Positions 55,601 through 63,796 of a DNA stretch of 64,000 bases are shown in pieces. Source of the DNA: DASYQD01 sp963837455. GTDB taxonomy: Bacteria; Acidobacteriota; Thermoanaerobaculia; Multivoradales; JAIOJS01. The notes beneath the pieces were generated by a model. It did no database searches. It worked only from the letters and a program-made list of their open reading frames with translations, and was not told the DNA's origin. The translations under genes were made by a program, and so were the position numbers. Position 1 is the stretch's first letter; the number at the start of each line of letters is the position of its first letter. Where the stretch lies: NCBI GenBank assembly GCA_963837455.1, contig CAWINM010000001.1:124001-188000 (forward strand). Direction: 5' to 3'.

Positions 55601-56056
55601 GTAGCGGACGATGATCAGGCCGCCCGAGGGCTGCGAGGTGGAGTAGACGTGCTCGACGCCGGGGATCTCGAACAGCGCCTTCTCGAGCGGCGAGATCACC
55701 CGGCGCTCCACCTCGTCGGCGGTGGCGCCCGGGAGCTGCACGAAGACGTCGACCATCGGCACCTTGATCTGCGGCTCCTCCTCGCGCGGCGTCACCAGCA
55801 CCGCGAAGCCGCCCAGCAGCAGCGAGGCCACCACCAAGAGCGGCGTCAGCTTGGAGTCGAGGAAGGCGCCCGCCACCTTGCCGGCGAAGCCCAGGGGCTG
55901 GCGCGTCTGGCGCAGCCGCAGCGCCTCGCGACGGGTGCGTTCGGAGAGCCCGGCGGGCCGCTCCTCGGCCGGCGCCGCAGCCTGCTCGCCGGCCGCCGCG
56001 GGCGGCGCGTCGCCCGGAGCCGTCGGCGGCGCGCCGCCGTCCTCCTCGCGGCTCAC
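52626..56056 (-). CDS. RND efflux transporter permease, AcrB/AcrD/AcrF family (frame broken by several indels)
   Basis: From GTG 56056 a 60-residue polar extension precedes the first membrane helix (LTPLLVVASLLLGGFAVL). The porter domain follows, with PREEEPQIKVPMVDVFVQLPGATADEVERRVISPLE. Later segments in other frames give the proton-relay helix (IFAIGILVDDAIVVVENI, the Asp pair) and the second half (TLLVIPLLYYMY near the end). At least seven one-base indels lie between about 55194 and 53270; corrected length is near 1140 residues. RND permeases pump substrates from periplasm or inner leaflet through TolC. It sits between its adaptor gene (GTGA overlap) and the PG0541-like gene. Confidence 0.85.
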
Positions 56057-57134
56057 GGCCGCACCTCGAGGCGGGCGCCGGCGGCGGGCGCCGTGAGCAG
56101 CCCGAGTGCCACCGTCTCGCCGCCGGCGAGGCCGGAGAGGACCTCCACGCGGCCGTCGGCGCCGCTCGCCCCGACCGTGACCACCCGCGACTGGGCGCGA
56201 CCGTCCTCGTCGCGCACCACCACCAGCGTCAGGCCACCGCTCTGACGAGCGCCTCGCGCGGCACCCGCACCGCCTGCCGCCGCGCCACCGGCAGGTAGAC
56301 GCGGCCGGCGGCGCCGGCGGCGACGCCGGCCAGCGGCAGGTCGACCTTGACGGTGTACGAGTGGGTGAGCGGATCCGGCCCCGGCGAGACCTCGGCGACC
56401 CGCCCGTCGATCTCGCCCAGCGCCGGTTGGGCGTCGAGGGTGACGGCGAGCGCGGTGCCCGGCGCGAGCGCTACTGTCTGCGCCACGCTCTCCGGCACCG
56501 CGACCACCAGGCGGCGGCCCACGCGCGACTCGAGCATCGCCAGCGGGCGGCCGGGAGCTGCCAGGTCGCCCACCTCGACCAGCCGGGCGGCGATCCGGCC
56601 GGCGAAGGGAGCGACGACCTGCGACTCGCGGGCCACCGACTGCGCCGTGGCAACGGCGCCCCTGGCCTGCTCGACGGCGCCCTTGGCCTGCTCGAACTGG
56701 GTGCGGGCGAGGTCGAGCTCGAGCTCGGAGGCGGAGGCGGTGGCCGCCAGCGCCTGGTAGCGCTCGAGGTTGCGGCGGGCGAGCGCCAGCGCCGCGTCGG
56801 CCTGAGCGAGACCGCCCCTCGCCTGGGTGGCCTGACCCTCGGCGGCGCTGGGATCGATGGAGATCAACGTCTGGCCGGCGCGCACCTCGTCGCCGAGGTC
56901 GACGTGGACGGCGGTGACCAGCGCCATCACGCGCGACGACACCGCCGCCGTCCGTTCGGCGGCGACGGTCCCGGCCAGGGCGGTACGGCTCTCGGCGACG
57001 ACGCGCTCGGCGATGGCGACGCGGGCAGCGACCGGCGGCGGCTCGCCGGCGGGCGCGGCGGCGGAGTGGCCACCGCACGCGGCGACCGCGGTGGCCAGCA
57101 AACCGATGCAGGCGAGGTGGGCACGGCTATTCAC
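56053..57134 (-). CDS. RND periplasmic adaptor (membrane fusion protein; frame broken near 56240)
   Basis: A lipoprotein signal (LATAVAACGG) starts this protein of about 360 residues. The lipoyl-type and hairpin regions are seen in ALVTAVHVDLGDEVRAGQTLISIDPS, a long alpha-hairpin (AQADAALALARRNLERYQAL...), and VVAPFAGRIAARLVEVGDLAAPG. The beta-barrel and membrane-proximal parts follow (GRVYLPVARRQAVRVPREALV), and after a one-base deletion in REAL.RQSGG the frame continues with TLVVVRDEDGRAQSRVVTVGAS. It links the RND pump to TolC. It overlaps TolC by 8 bp and the pump start by 4 bp. Confidence 0.88.
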
Positions 57135-58533
57135 GGTCGGGGTCTCCCTCGGGAGTGGGCTGGGGGTTGGCGAGGATCGACTCGGGGCGCTCGCCGGCGG
57201 CGAGCGCGAGGTGGAGGTGGGCGAGCCAGGCGTCGGTGCGCGCCACCAGCTCGCGCATCTCGGCCTCGCGCCGGGCGGTCGCTGCGTCGAGCACGTCGGT
57301 GGTCTTCACCACGCCGGCGCGGAAGCGCTCCTCGACGATGCGCACCGCCTCGTCGGCCGCGGCGAGCGCGGCCACTGCGGTGGCGCGGCGCTCAAGGGCG
57401 ACCGCCGCGGCCTCGTAGGTCTGGCGCGTGGCGAGCTGGATGCCGGCGCCGAGGCGCTCGACGTCGGCCCTGCCGGCCTCGGCCTCGGCCCTGGCAGCGG
57501 CGATGGCGGCGCGCTTGCTGCCGCCGTCGAAGAGGTCGAGGCTCGCCAGGGCGGCAATGGTGGTGGAGTCGCCGTGGCGGCCGAAGAGGTGGTCGTCGAC
57601 GAAGTCGTGGCGCGCCACCAGGCCGATCCGCGGCAGCCGGCTGCCGCGCAGCGCCTTGGCCTCGAGCTCGCCGGCGGCGAGCTGCTGGCGGGCGGCGGCG
57701 AGGTCGGAGCGGTCGCCGGCGGCCGCCAGCCAGGCCTCGCGATCGCCGGCGAGCGGCGGCGGCTCGCCGAGCGGAGCGAGCGCATAGGTGGTGCCGAGCG
57801 GCGCGCCGAGACGGAAGGCGAGGTTCGCCTCGGCGACGCGGGCGTTGCCCCGCGCCTCGGCCAGCAAGTCGTCGAGATGCGCCAGCTCGACCTCGGCGCG
57901 CAGCAGGTCGGAGCGCACCAGCATCCCCTGGGCGGCGTACTGCCTGGCCAGCGCGACGTGGGCGGCGACGGTGTCGCGCGACTTCGCGAGCAGCGCCACC
58001 GCCTCCCGCGCCTGGTCGAGACGGATCCAGGCCTCGGCGGCGTCCACCGCCGCCTGGTCCGCGGCGCGCACGGCGCGCCCGCCGGCGGCGTCGGCGGCGA
58101 GCCGGGCCTGCGCCACGCGTGTCGAGATCTCGCCCCCCGTCCACAGCGGCACCTCGACCTCGAGGCGGGTGATCGCCGTCCGCAACGGGTCTGGCGCGTT
58201 GGGGTTGCCGGCGACGAAGGCGGGGAATGAGAAGCGCTCCTGGTTGAGGAGCATGCCGAAGGCATCGGCCGGCGAGTCGGTGCGGATCCACTGCTCGGAG
58301 AGGCGCACCTGCGGCAGGCGATGGCCGGCCGCCTCCCGCGAGCGGGCCTCGGCGGCTCGCTCGCGGGCACCGGCGGCCACCGTCTCGCGCGCGCCGGCGC
58401 GCCCCTGCGCCAGGGCGTCGGCGAGACCGAGCGGCGAGGAGGTCTGGGCGGCGGCCGGCCAGCCACCGGCGGCGACGAGCGCCACCGCCAGGCCCGCGAG
58501 GGCGCGGCCGGCTCCCCGCAAGGAGAGTGGCAT
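57127..58533 (-). CDS. TolC family outer membrane efflux protein
   Basis: About 468 residues from ATG 58533, with AAGGAGA upstream. A signal peptide (LAGLAVALVAAGGWPAAAQ) precedes two OEP repeats. Each holds long alpha-helices with Ala-rich heptads (AWIRLDQAREAVALLAKSRDTVAAHVALARQYAAQGM; LGAGIQLATRQTYEAAAVALERRATAV) and short beta strands (LPQVRLSEQW; LPRIGLVARHDF). It would form the outer membrane and periplasmic channel for the RND system encoded downstream. Its start overlaps the DUF2892 gene stop by one base (TGATG), so the genes are translationally coupled. Confidence 0.92.
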   Translation of the reverse strand: MPLSLRGAGRALAGLAVALVAAGGWPAAAQTSSPLGLADALAQGRAGARETVAAGARERAAEARSREAAGHRLPQVRLSEQWIRTDSPADAFGMLLNQERFSFPAFVAGNPNAPDPLRTAITRLEVEVPLWTGGEISTRVAQARLAADAAGGRAVRAADQAAVDAAEAWIRLDQAREAVALLAKSRDTVAAHVALARQYAAQGMLVRSDLLRAEVELAHLDDLLAEARGNARVAEANLAFRLGAPLGTTYALAPLGEPPPLAGDREAWLAAAGDRSDLAAARQQLAAGELEAKALRGSRLPRIGLVARHDFVDDHLFGRHGDSTTIAALASLDLFDGGSKRAAIAAARAEAEAGRADVERLGAGIQLATRQTYEAAAVALERRATAVAALAAADEAVRIVEERFRAGVVKTTDVLDAATARREAEMRELVARTDAWLAHLHLALAAGERPESILANPQPTPEGDPDRE

Positions 58534-58721
58534 CACGGCTGTACGCCCGCCTTGCGCAGGACGGCCATCATCGGGCACCAGTTGGTGAACGCCGACTGGA
58601 AGAGGTTGAGCCCCACGAAGGCGGTGAACAGGTAGAACCAGGGGCTGACCCACCAGCCGAGGGCGAGCGAGAGGACGATGAAGGCGCCGGCAATCAGGCG
58701 CAGGGCACGTTCGACGTTCAT
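58533..58721 (-). CDS. DUF2892 small membrane protein (YgaP-type)
   Basis: About 62 residues from ATG 58721, with AAGGAG 8 bp upstream. The protein matches DUF2892: MNVERALRLIAGAFIVLSLALGW, a short loop, then FYLFTAFVGLNLFQSAFTNWCPMMAVLRKAG. Two membrane helices are predicted, and the NWCPM motif has the conserved cysteine seen in this family, which is often encoded with rhodaneses and ArsR regulators in sulfur-related operons. It is the first gene of the efflux operon and lies directly under the ArsR-box promoter. Confidence 0.88.
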   Translation of the reverse strand: MNVERALRLIAGAFIVLSLALGWWVSPWFYLFTAFVGLNLFQSAFTNWCPMMAVLRKAGVQP

Positions 58722-58745
58722 GGGGTGATCTCCTTCATGATTGGG

Positions 58746-58776
58746 CCATATGAGCATATGGTTATTTACTTGTCAA
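58746..58776 (-). promoter_or_regulatory. Promoter of the efflux operon with an ArsR-type operator
   Basis: On the minus strand a -35 TTGACA (58771-58776), a 17-bp spacer and -10 TCATAT (58748-58753) form a good sigma-70 promoter for the DUF2892-tolC operon. A perfect palindrome CCATATG-AG-CATATGG (plus strand, 58746-58761) covers the -10 and part of the spacer. It lies 44 bp from the divergent ArsR start, so binding should block the efflux operon and possibly arsR itself. Confidence 0.7.
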
Positions 58777-58804
58777 CACCCTCCAGTTGTGCGAGCATCG
58801 GCCT

Positions 58805-59155
58805 ATGGCACGACGCAGCACCCCGCACGCGCCGCTGTCCCCGGCCGCGGTGGAGATGGTCGCCGGCCGTTTTCGCGTCCTCGGCGAGCCGATCCGCATC
58901 CGCCTCCTGCAGGCCCTGCAGGCGGGCGAGAGGACGGTCGGCGAGCTGGTGGCGACGGTGGGCTCGACGCAGCCCAACGTCTCCAAGCACCTGCGCATCC
59001 TCCAGGAGGCCGGCATCGTCGGCCGCCGCCAGGAGGGCAACAGCGTCTACTGCTTCATCGCCGACCGCTCGGTCTTCGACCTCTGCGACAGCGTCTGCGG
59101 CAGCCTGCGCGACCGCGTCGCCGCCACCGCCAGGCTGCTCGGCGTCGGCGGCTAG
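58805..59155 (+). CDS. ArsR-family transcriptional regulator
   Basis: About 116 residues from ATG 58805 (an upstream ATG at 58787 is less likely). The winged-helix domain shows FRVLGEPIRIRLLQAL, the recognition helix STQPNVSKHLRILQEAGIV and the wing RRQEGNSVYCFIAD. Three cysteines are placed at 83, 94 and 98; the last two form C-x3-C in the C-terminal helix (DLCDSVCGSL). Such pairs sense thiol-reactive or persulfide compounds or metals in BigR/SqrR-like regulators. It is divergent from the efflux operon and faces its operator, so it is the probable repressor. Confidence 0.9.
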   Translation: MARRSTPHAPLSPAAVEMVAGRFRVLGEPIRIRLLQALQAGERTVGELVATVGSTQPNVSKHLRILQEAGIVGRRQEGNSVYCFIADRSVFDLCDSVCGSLRDRVAATARLLGVGG

Positions 59156-59222
59156 CGGGGCAACGCGACCCCGCGGGCCCTCGCAACCAGCCGGCCCGCC
59201 AAACCGCCAATGCGCGCGGAGG

Positions 59223-59690
59223 CTAGTCCTTGCCGGTCAGGATGCGCAGGTCGACCAGGTCCTTGTCGCGACCGCTGGCTCGCTTGTTGGCGATGAGCGC
59301 CGACCGGCCAAGGAAGGGAACGGGCATGCCCTGGATCTCCACGACCTGGTGCGTCTCCCAGGCTTCCGAGAACTCCACCCCGCTGATGGCGGTCATGAGA
59401 TCGACGCGCCGCGGCGGCAATCCGATCTGGTAGACGGTTCCAGGCACTTCGAAGTCGTGCCGCGAGACGCCATGGGAATCGATCGGTGCTCCGTAGGCGT
59501 GCAACGCGTCGACGATGCGGCGAGCGTTCTCCGCCGAAGGGCGCACCAGCACGTCGAGGTCTCCGGTCGCGCGCGGGACGCCGTGCACGGCCATCGCATG
59601 TGCGCCCACGACGACGTACTCGACACCCGCCTCGTCGAGCGCCTGGAGGATGTCGAGGAAGTCCGGGTTGAATCCGGCCTCGACGCTCAT
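59223..59690 (-). CDS. Nucleotidyltransferase-fold protein (AbiEii/MNT-like), possible toxin
   Basis: About 155 residues from ATG 59690. The minimal nucleotidyltransferase motif is present: VVVGAHAMAVHGVPRATGDLDVLV, with the metal-binding D44-x-D46 and the GxH...G loop ahead of it. The C-terminus has the KRASGRDKDLVDLRIL motif of the DUF6036/AbiEii-like group. Such proteins are often toxins of type IV toxin-antitoxin systems or stand-alone transferases. It overlaps the upstream small gene by ATGA, a typical TA arrangement, but toxin activity is not shown by sequence. Confidence 0.75.
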   Translation of the reverse strand: MSVEAGFNPDFLDILQALDEAGVEYVVVGAHAMAVHGVPRATGDLDVLVRPSAENARRIVDALHAYGAPIDSHGVSRHDFEVPGTVYQIGLPPRRVDLMTAISGVEFSEAWETHQVVEIQGMPVPFLGRSALIANKRASGRDKDLVDLRILTGKD

Positions 59691-59929
59691 CGGCGCGGCC
59701 GGATCAAGCGGCCCGGTGCCAACCGGCGCTCGTACGCCGGAAGAGACCGGCCGGAGAGCAGCCAGCCCGTCAGCGCCAGCTCCCACATCATCGACAGCCG
59801 CTCCAAGGCGGTGGTTTCGTCGCTCAGGTCGTCGCTGGCCTGCGAGGCGAGGGTACGCTTCTGGATCGGCCACGAGGATCGCTGCTCGGCCCTTCGGCGC
59901 CGGTCATCGCCTGGAGCTCCCACGACCAC
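59687..59929 (-). CDS. Small protein coupled to the nucleotidyltransferase (antitoxin candidate)
   Basis: The 80-residue product has a helical centre (DETTALERLSMMWELALTGWLLSG) and ends in SLPAYERRLAPGRLIRPRR, a basic tail of a form I associate with small proteins encoded just before nucleotidyltransferases. No DNA-binding fold was recognised. Its stop overlaps the start of the nucleotidyltransferase (ATGA), so the pair is translationally coupled. Antitoxin function is inferred from arrangement only. Confidence 0.6.
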   Translation of the reverse strand: MVVGAPGDDRRRRAEQRSSWPIQKRTLASQASDDLSDETTALERLSMMWELALTGWLLSGRSLPAYERRLAPGRLIRPRR

Positions 59930-59962
59930 GATCCTATGCCGAGCGACACTTCCGGCGGGTGC

Positions 59963-60784
59963 TCAGCCGACCCAGCCGGCGAGGACGGGACGAACGACGT
60001 GGACGATGACGTCGATGGCGAAGTGGCCGAGGATCGCCGCTTCGAGGCCGTGGCGGATGTAGAGCCAGCCGAAGGCGAGGCCGATGGGCAGGATGAGCAG
60101 GATGGTGCGGGTGACGACGATCCCGGGCAGGACGGGCGCGAACAGCTGCTCGTTGCTCAGGTGGTACCAGCCGAAGAAGAGCGCCGTCGCCAGGTTCGCG
60201 ACCCACAGCGCGGCGGTGCGTCCTCGCCCGGGAGCGGAGAGGCGGAACAGCTTCATCAGCAGCCAGGCGAGGAGGGAGAGCAGGAAGAGGCGGTCGAGAG
60301 TCTCCTCGGCGAACGGCGCCCAGAGGCTCGCCAACCCGCTGCGCCACCAGGCGACGTCGATGCGGGCGTGGATCTCCGGGGCCGGGAAGACGACGCCCAG
60401 GCCGTGCAGGAAAACGGCGTCGATCGCGAAGGCGACGAGCGCCCCGCCGACGGCGCAGCCGATGGCGGGGAGCACGATCGAGGCGAGCGGCTCGGCCGGG
60501 CGCGGCGCCCCGTCGAGCCAGCTCTCGAGGAAGGGTGCGCCGAGCCCGATTCGTCGCGCCATCAAGAGGCCGAGCCCGATCGCCAGCCCGAAGACGACCA
60601 GCGAGCGCGCCATCGAGACGATCCCCAGCATCGGCCAGGACCAGGCCGGGAGCGGCTCTGGATGGGGCGCGATCGCCTGCAGGCCGAGCACGTAGGGGAA
60701 GACCAGCGGGCTGGTCAGGGTGACCGCGGCGGTGAGGGCCGCGAGCGTCTTCCACGGATAGCGTCGCCGGGCGTCGTTCCTCAC
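59963..60784 (-). CDS. CPBP-family intramembrane glutamic protease (CAAX-type)
   Basis: About 273 residues from GTG 60784. Seven or so membrane segments are predicted. The catalytic pair E160-E161 lies in FAEETLDRLF (EExxxR form), followed by the histidine motifs FFGWYHL and GHFAID typical of ABI/CPBP proteases. Members include Rce1-like CAAX proteases and bacteriocin-immunity proteins; the substrate here is unknown. It starts 33 bp after the stop of the secreted protein at 60817-62106, same strand, and may share its transcript. Confidence 0.88.
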   Translation of the reverse strand: MRNDARRRYPWKTLAALTAAVTLTSPLVFPYVLGLQAIAPHPEPLPAWSWPMLGIVSMARSLVVFGLAIGLGLLMARRIGLGAPFLESWLDGAPRPAEPLASIVLPAIGCAVGGALVAFAIDAVFLHGLGVVFPAPEIHARIDVAWWRSGLASLWAPFAEETLDRLFLLSLLAWLLMKLFRLSAPGRGRTAALWVANLATALFFGWYHLSNEQLFAPVLPGIVVTRTILLILPIGLAFGWLYIRHGLEAAILGHFAIDVIVHVVRPVLAGWVG

Positions 60785-60816
60785 GGGCGCCGGGCGCAAC
60801 AGCGCTGCCGCCGGCC

Positions 60817-62106
60817 TCAGCTGTGGGCGCTCCAGTTGCCGAAGCTGCCGCCCTCGAAGCCGTTGGCGTAGAGCGGCACGCGCACGCTGCTCGGCTCGCC
60901 GGGGGTGAACAGCCCGAGGTCCTCGGCCGTCCCCGCCAGCGGGTGGTCGGCGTCGAACCAGAAGCTGAACAGGGTGCCCCAGCGCAGGGCGTTGGCGTTG
61001 GCATCGGTGGCGAAGTCGTCGGTGGACCAGGTGATGGTGTCGGCCGAGGTCCCGAGGTCCCAGTCGAAGGTGGCGTAGGGCTCGCCCGAGTGGTGGTTGA
61101 TGACGTGGTCGCCGGCGTTCGAGAAGGTGGTCCCCACCGGGAAGACGACGGAGAAGGAGCGCGCGGAGCGGTCGGAGTTGACGTTGCGGATGGCGTACTC
61201 GAAGTGCCACGGACCGCTGCCGACGCCGCTGGTGTCGGTCACCTTGCGCGCCACCTCGAAGCGCTCGATGATCAACGACCCGCTGACGACGTCGGTGTTG
61301 ATGACCTCCACCGCCGGGTCCGCCGCCTGCCAGGCGTAGATCGCCGTCTTCTCGCGCACCGTGGTGTCGCTGAAGGTGAGGTTGAAGGTGGAGGCGTTCA
61401 CCGTCAGCGGCCGGTAGGAGGCGTTGTTGAGGCCGTTGTTGGCGGCGGCGTCGTCGGCGGTGACGTACTGCACCTCGCCCCAGTAGAGGGCGCCGGCGTT
61501 CTGCGCCGGGTCGACGTCGCTCTGGAGGACCCTCGCGTGCTGCTCGGAACCGTCGGAGGTTCCCACTTGGGTATACGGGTAGGGATACACGCCCGTGGTG
61601 GCGTTGACCTCCGAGCGCTTCCCCAGCGGCGTGCTGCCGTTGAGGCTGGAGCCGTAGGTATCGGTGCAACCAAGCCCCAGCTGGTCGTCGAAGTGAGGCG
61701 GGGTGGTGCAGGTCGGGTGCAGCGGGTTGCAGGCGCTGTTGGTCGAGTTCGTCGACAGGAAGCCGTGCTTGAGCCAGCTCATCCCGATCTGCTCGAAGTG
61801 CCCAGTCGTGTCGAGCCGGTAGAGGTTCTGCGCGATCACCGGGTGCTGCGTGTTGTTGCAGTAGCCCGTGGTGTTGTCGCACCACCACACAGGCTGGCTG
61901 CCGACGTTGCACGAGGTGGCACCGATCGAGTAGCCGCGGTAGAGGCTGTCACCCGAGAGGCCATAATTGCTGCTGCCGCTCACCGTGATGACGGTCACAT
62001 CGGGGCCCGAGGTGGTGGCCACGGCGATGGCGGCGGTGAGCACCACGAGAACGCCCAGCACGAACGCGACACGGCCGATGCCCAAGCGCGCAAGTCTCCG
62101 GCTCAT
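60817..62106 (-). CDS. Secreted protein of unknown family, paralog of 62439-63770, with GFEGG tail
   Basis: Not recognised by family. The 429 residues start with a signal peptide (RVAFVLGVLVVLTAAIAVATT) and a mature region opening SGPDVTVITVSGSSNYG. Several cysteines are conserved with its paralog (VWWCDNTTGYC, LGLGC). Long stretches are almost identical between the two, such as GALYWGEVQYVTADDAAANN and NHHSGEPYAT. The end reads YANGFEGGSFGNWSAHS. The GEPYAT region and hydrophobic pattern suggest a beta-sandwich secreted protein. The divergent neighbour shares even the ribosome-site context (TTTCCGGAGG), pointing to a recent inverted duplication. Confidence 0.8.
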   Translation of the reverse strand: MSRRLARLGIGRVAFVLGVLVVLTAAIAVATTSGPDVTVITVSGSSNYGLSGDSLYRGYSIGATSCNVGSQPVWWCDNTTGYCNNTQHPVIAQNLYRLDTTGHFEQIGMSWLKHGFLSTNSTNSACNPLHPTCTTPPHFDDQLGLGCTDTYGSSLNGSTPLGKRSEVNATTGVYPYPYTQVGTSDGSEQHARVLQSDVDPAQNAGALYWGEVQYVTADDAAANNGLNNASYRPLTVNASTFNLTFSDTTVREKTAIYAWQAADPAVEVINTDVVSGSLIIERFEVARKVTDTSGVGSGPWHFEYAIRNVNSDRSARSFSVVFPVGTTFSNAGDHVINHHSGEPYATFDWDLGTSADTITWSTDDFATDANANALRWGTLFSFWFDADHPLAGTAEDLGLFTPGEPSSVRVPLYANGFEGGSFGNWSAHS

Positions 62107-62438
62107 CAGCGAGTCCTCCGGAAAGGTCAGGGTCCTCGGAAAAGTCGCCAGAGGTTAACACCGATGGCCCCGGGATCGTTCCCTCGCTCATCGACGCAAT
62201 CGAGTCGACGGCAGGGGAGCTCGCGGCCCCACCGGGCCCGTGCGCGGTCGATGGCCGCCCATGGCGCGTCGCCGTGCGAGCCGGCGGGCGGCGTGGCGCG
62301 ACTCGCGGCCGACCTCGAGCCCAAGGGTCGCCCCGGCGCCGCGTCATTTGAAGCGACGACCTGGTGCCAGCGGTCCCGCGAGCGGCGCAATCGGGCCGAT
62401 CGGTGCTAGCCTGTCGCGACGTTTCCGGAGGGACCTCC
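62107..62438. other. Divergent intergenic region between the two paralogs
   Basis: This 332-bp region separates the head-to-head paralogs. Short blocks next to each start codon are shared (TTTCCGGAGG before both), so the duplication included the 5' leader. The middle is less similar. No clear -35/-10 boxes, operators or RNA genes were identified. Confidence 0.5.
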
Positions 62439-63770
62439 ATGAGCCGAAGGATTGCGCGCTGGGGTAAGGGCCGAGCCGCGGGCCTGCTTGCCGTTCTCAT
62501 CCTGCTGACCGCCGCCGTCGCGCTGGCCACCAGCACCGGCCCCGACGTCACCGTCATCGTCGTCTGCGGCAACAGCGGCAGCTGCTCGAGCAACAGCGTG
62601 TCGAACTACGGCGCGCAAGGCGATGGCTACCACGGCTATTCTCTCGGCTCGGAGTCGTGCAACGTCGGCGACCAGCCGGTGTGGTGGTGCCAGAACGACC
62701 ACACCTACTGCAGCCAGGCGCAGCACCCGGTGATCAGCGGCAACCTCTACCGGCTCGGCGGCGGGCACTTCGAGCAGATCGGCATGAGCTGGCTCAAGCA
62801 CGGCTTCCTGTCGCTGAACACCCCCAACGCCGCCTGCAACCCCTCGATCCCCTGCGCCGGCGCGCCCCACAACGGCGACCAGCTCGGGCTCGGCTGCACG
62901 GACGTCTACAGCGCCTCGCTCAACGGCAACCGCCCGCTGGCGGAGCGCTCCGGCGGCAACGTCACCACCGGCGTCTTTCCCCACCCCTACAGCAGCCCGG
63001 GCGGCCCGTACACGACGTACGACCAGCGCATCAAGGTCCTCGAGACCGACGTCGACCCGACTCTGAACGCCGGTGCCCTCTACTGGGGCGAGGTGCAGTA
63101 CGTCACCGCCGACGACGCCGCCGCCAACAACGGCCTCAACAACGCCTCCTACCGCGCAATCAGCGTCGGCGGCGGCCCCAGCTTCAACATGACGCTCACC
63201 GGCTCGACGGTACGCGAGAAGACGGCGCTCTACGCCTGGCAGGCGCAGGACCCGGCGGTGGAGATCGCCAACGTCGACTTCACCACCGACCCCGCCACCA
63301 TCGTCGAGCGCTTCGAGGTGGCGCGCCAGGTGACCGACACCAGCGGCGTCGAGGCCGGTCCTTGGCACTACGAGTACGCCGTCCGCAACGTCAACTCCGA
63401 CCGCGCCGCGCGCGTCTTCTCGGTCATCTTCCCGGCCGGGTCCACCATCTCGAACGAAGGCCATCACATCATCAACCACCACTCCGGTGAGCCCTACGCG
63501 ACCACCGACTGGGACCTCGACACCTCGGTCCCCGGCACCATCACGTGGTCCACCGACGATTTCGCCACCGACAATGACGCCAACGCCCTACGCTGGGGCA
63601 CCACCTTCAGCTTCTGGTTCGACGCCGACCAGCCTCCGGGGCATGGCCAAGAGGACCTCGGGCTCTTCACGCCGGGCACGCCGTCGGACGTCTCACCGCG
63701 ATGGATGGCTCTCTTCTCCAGTGGCTTCGAGAGCGGCAGCGAAGTTCCCTGGAGCGCGGTGGCGCCGTAG
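62439..63770 (+). CDS. Secreted protein of unknown family, paralog of 60817-62106, with GFESG tail
   Basis: Not recognised by family. The 443 residues start at ATG 62439 with GGAGG 8 bp upstream and a signal peptide (AAGLLAVLILLTAAVALATS). The mature part begins TGPDVTVIVV and follows its paralog closely, with extra residues near CGNSGSCSSNSVSN and PYSSPGGPYTTY. Cysteine positions are largely shared. The end reads SSGFESGSEVPWSAVAP, the tail motif also seen in the FG-GAP protein at 19119-20759. Secretion and possible surface anchoring are inferred from the signal peptide and tail. Confidence 0.82.
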   Translation: MSRRIARWGKGRAAGLLAVLILLTAAVALATSTGPDVTVIVVCGNSGSCSSNSVSNYGAQGDGYHGYSLGSESCNVGDQPVWWCQNDHTYCSQAQHPVISGNLYRLGGGHFEQIGMSWLKHGFLSLNTPNAACNPSIPCAGAPHNGDQLGLGCTDVYSASLNGNRPLAERSGGNVTTGVFPHPYSSPGGPYTTYDQRIKVLETDVDPTLNAGALYWGEVQYVTADDAAANNGLNNASYRAISVGGGPSFNMTLTGSTVREKTALYAWQAQDPAVEIANVDFTTDPATIVERFEVARQVTDTSGVEAGPWHYEYAVRNVNSDRAARVFSVIFPAGSTISNEGHHIINHHSGEPYATTDWDLDTSVPGTITWSTDDFATDNDANALRWGTTFSFWFDADQPPGHGQEDLGLFTPGTPSDVSPRWMALFSSGFESGSEVPWSAVAP

Positions 63771-63796
63771 CGGACCGCGCGTAGCCGGCCCGCCCC

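Noticed and set aside
7950..56240. Indels seemed always to fall exactly at codon boundaries, hinting at programmed frameshifting
   Set aside because: Placement is arbitrary: for any one-base insertion, the four-base stretch can be parsed so the extra base follows a codon, and one residue stays unconstrained. The pattern is not evidence of recoding.
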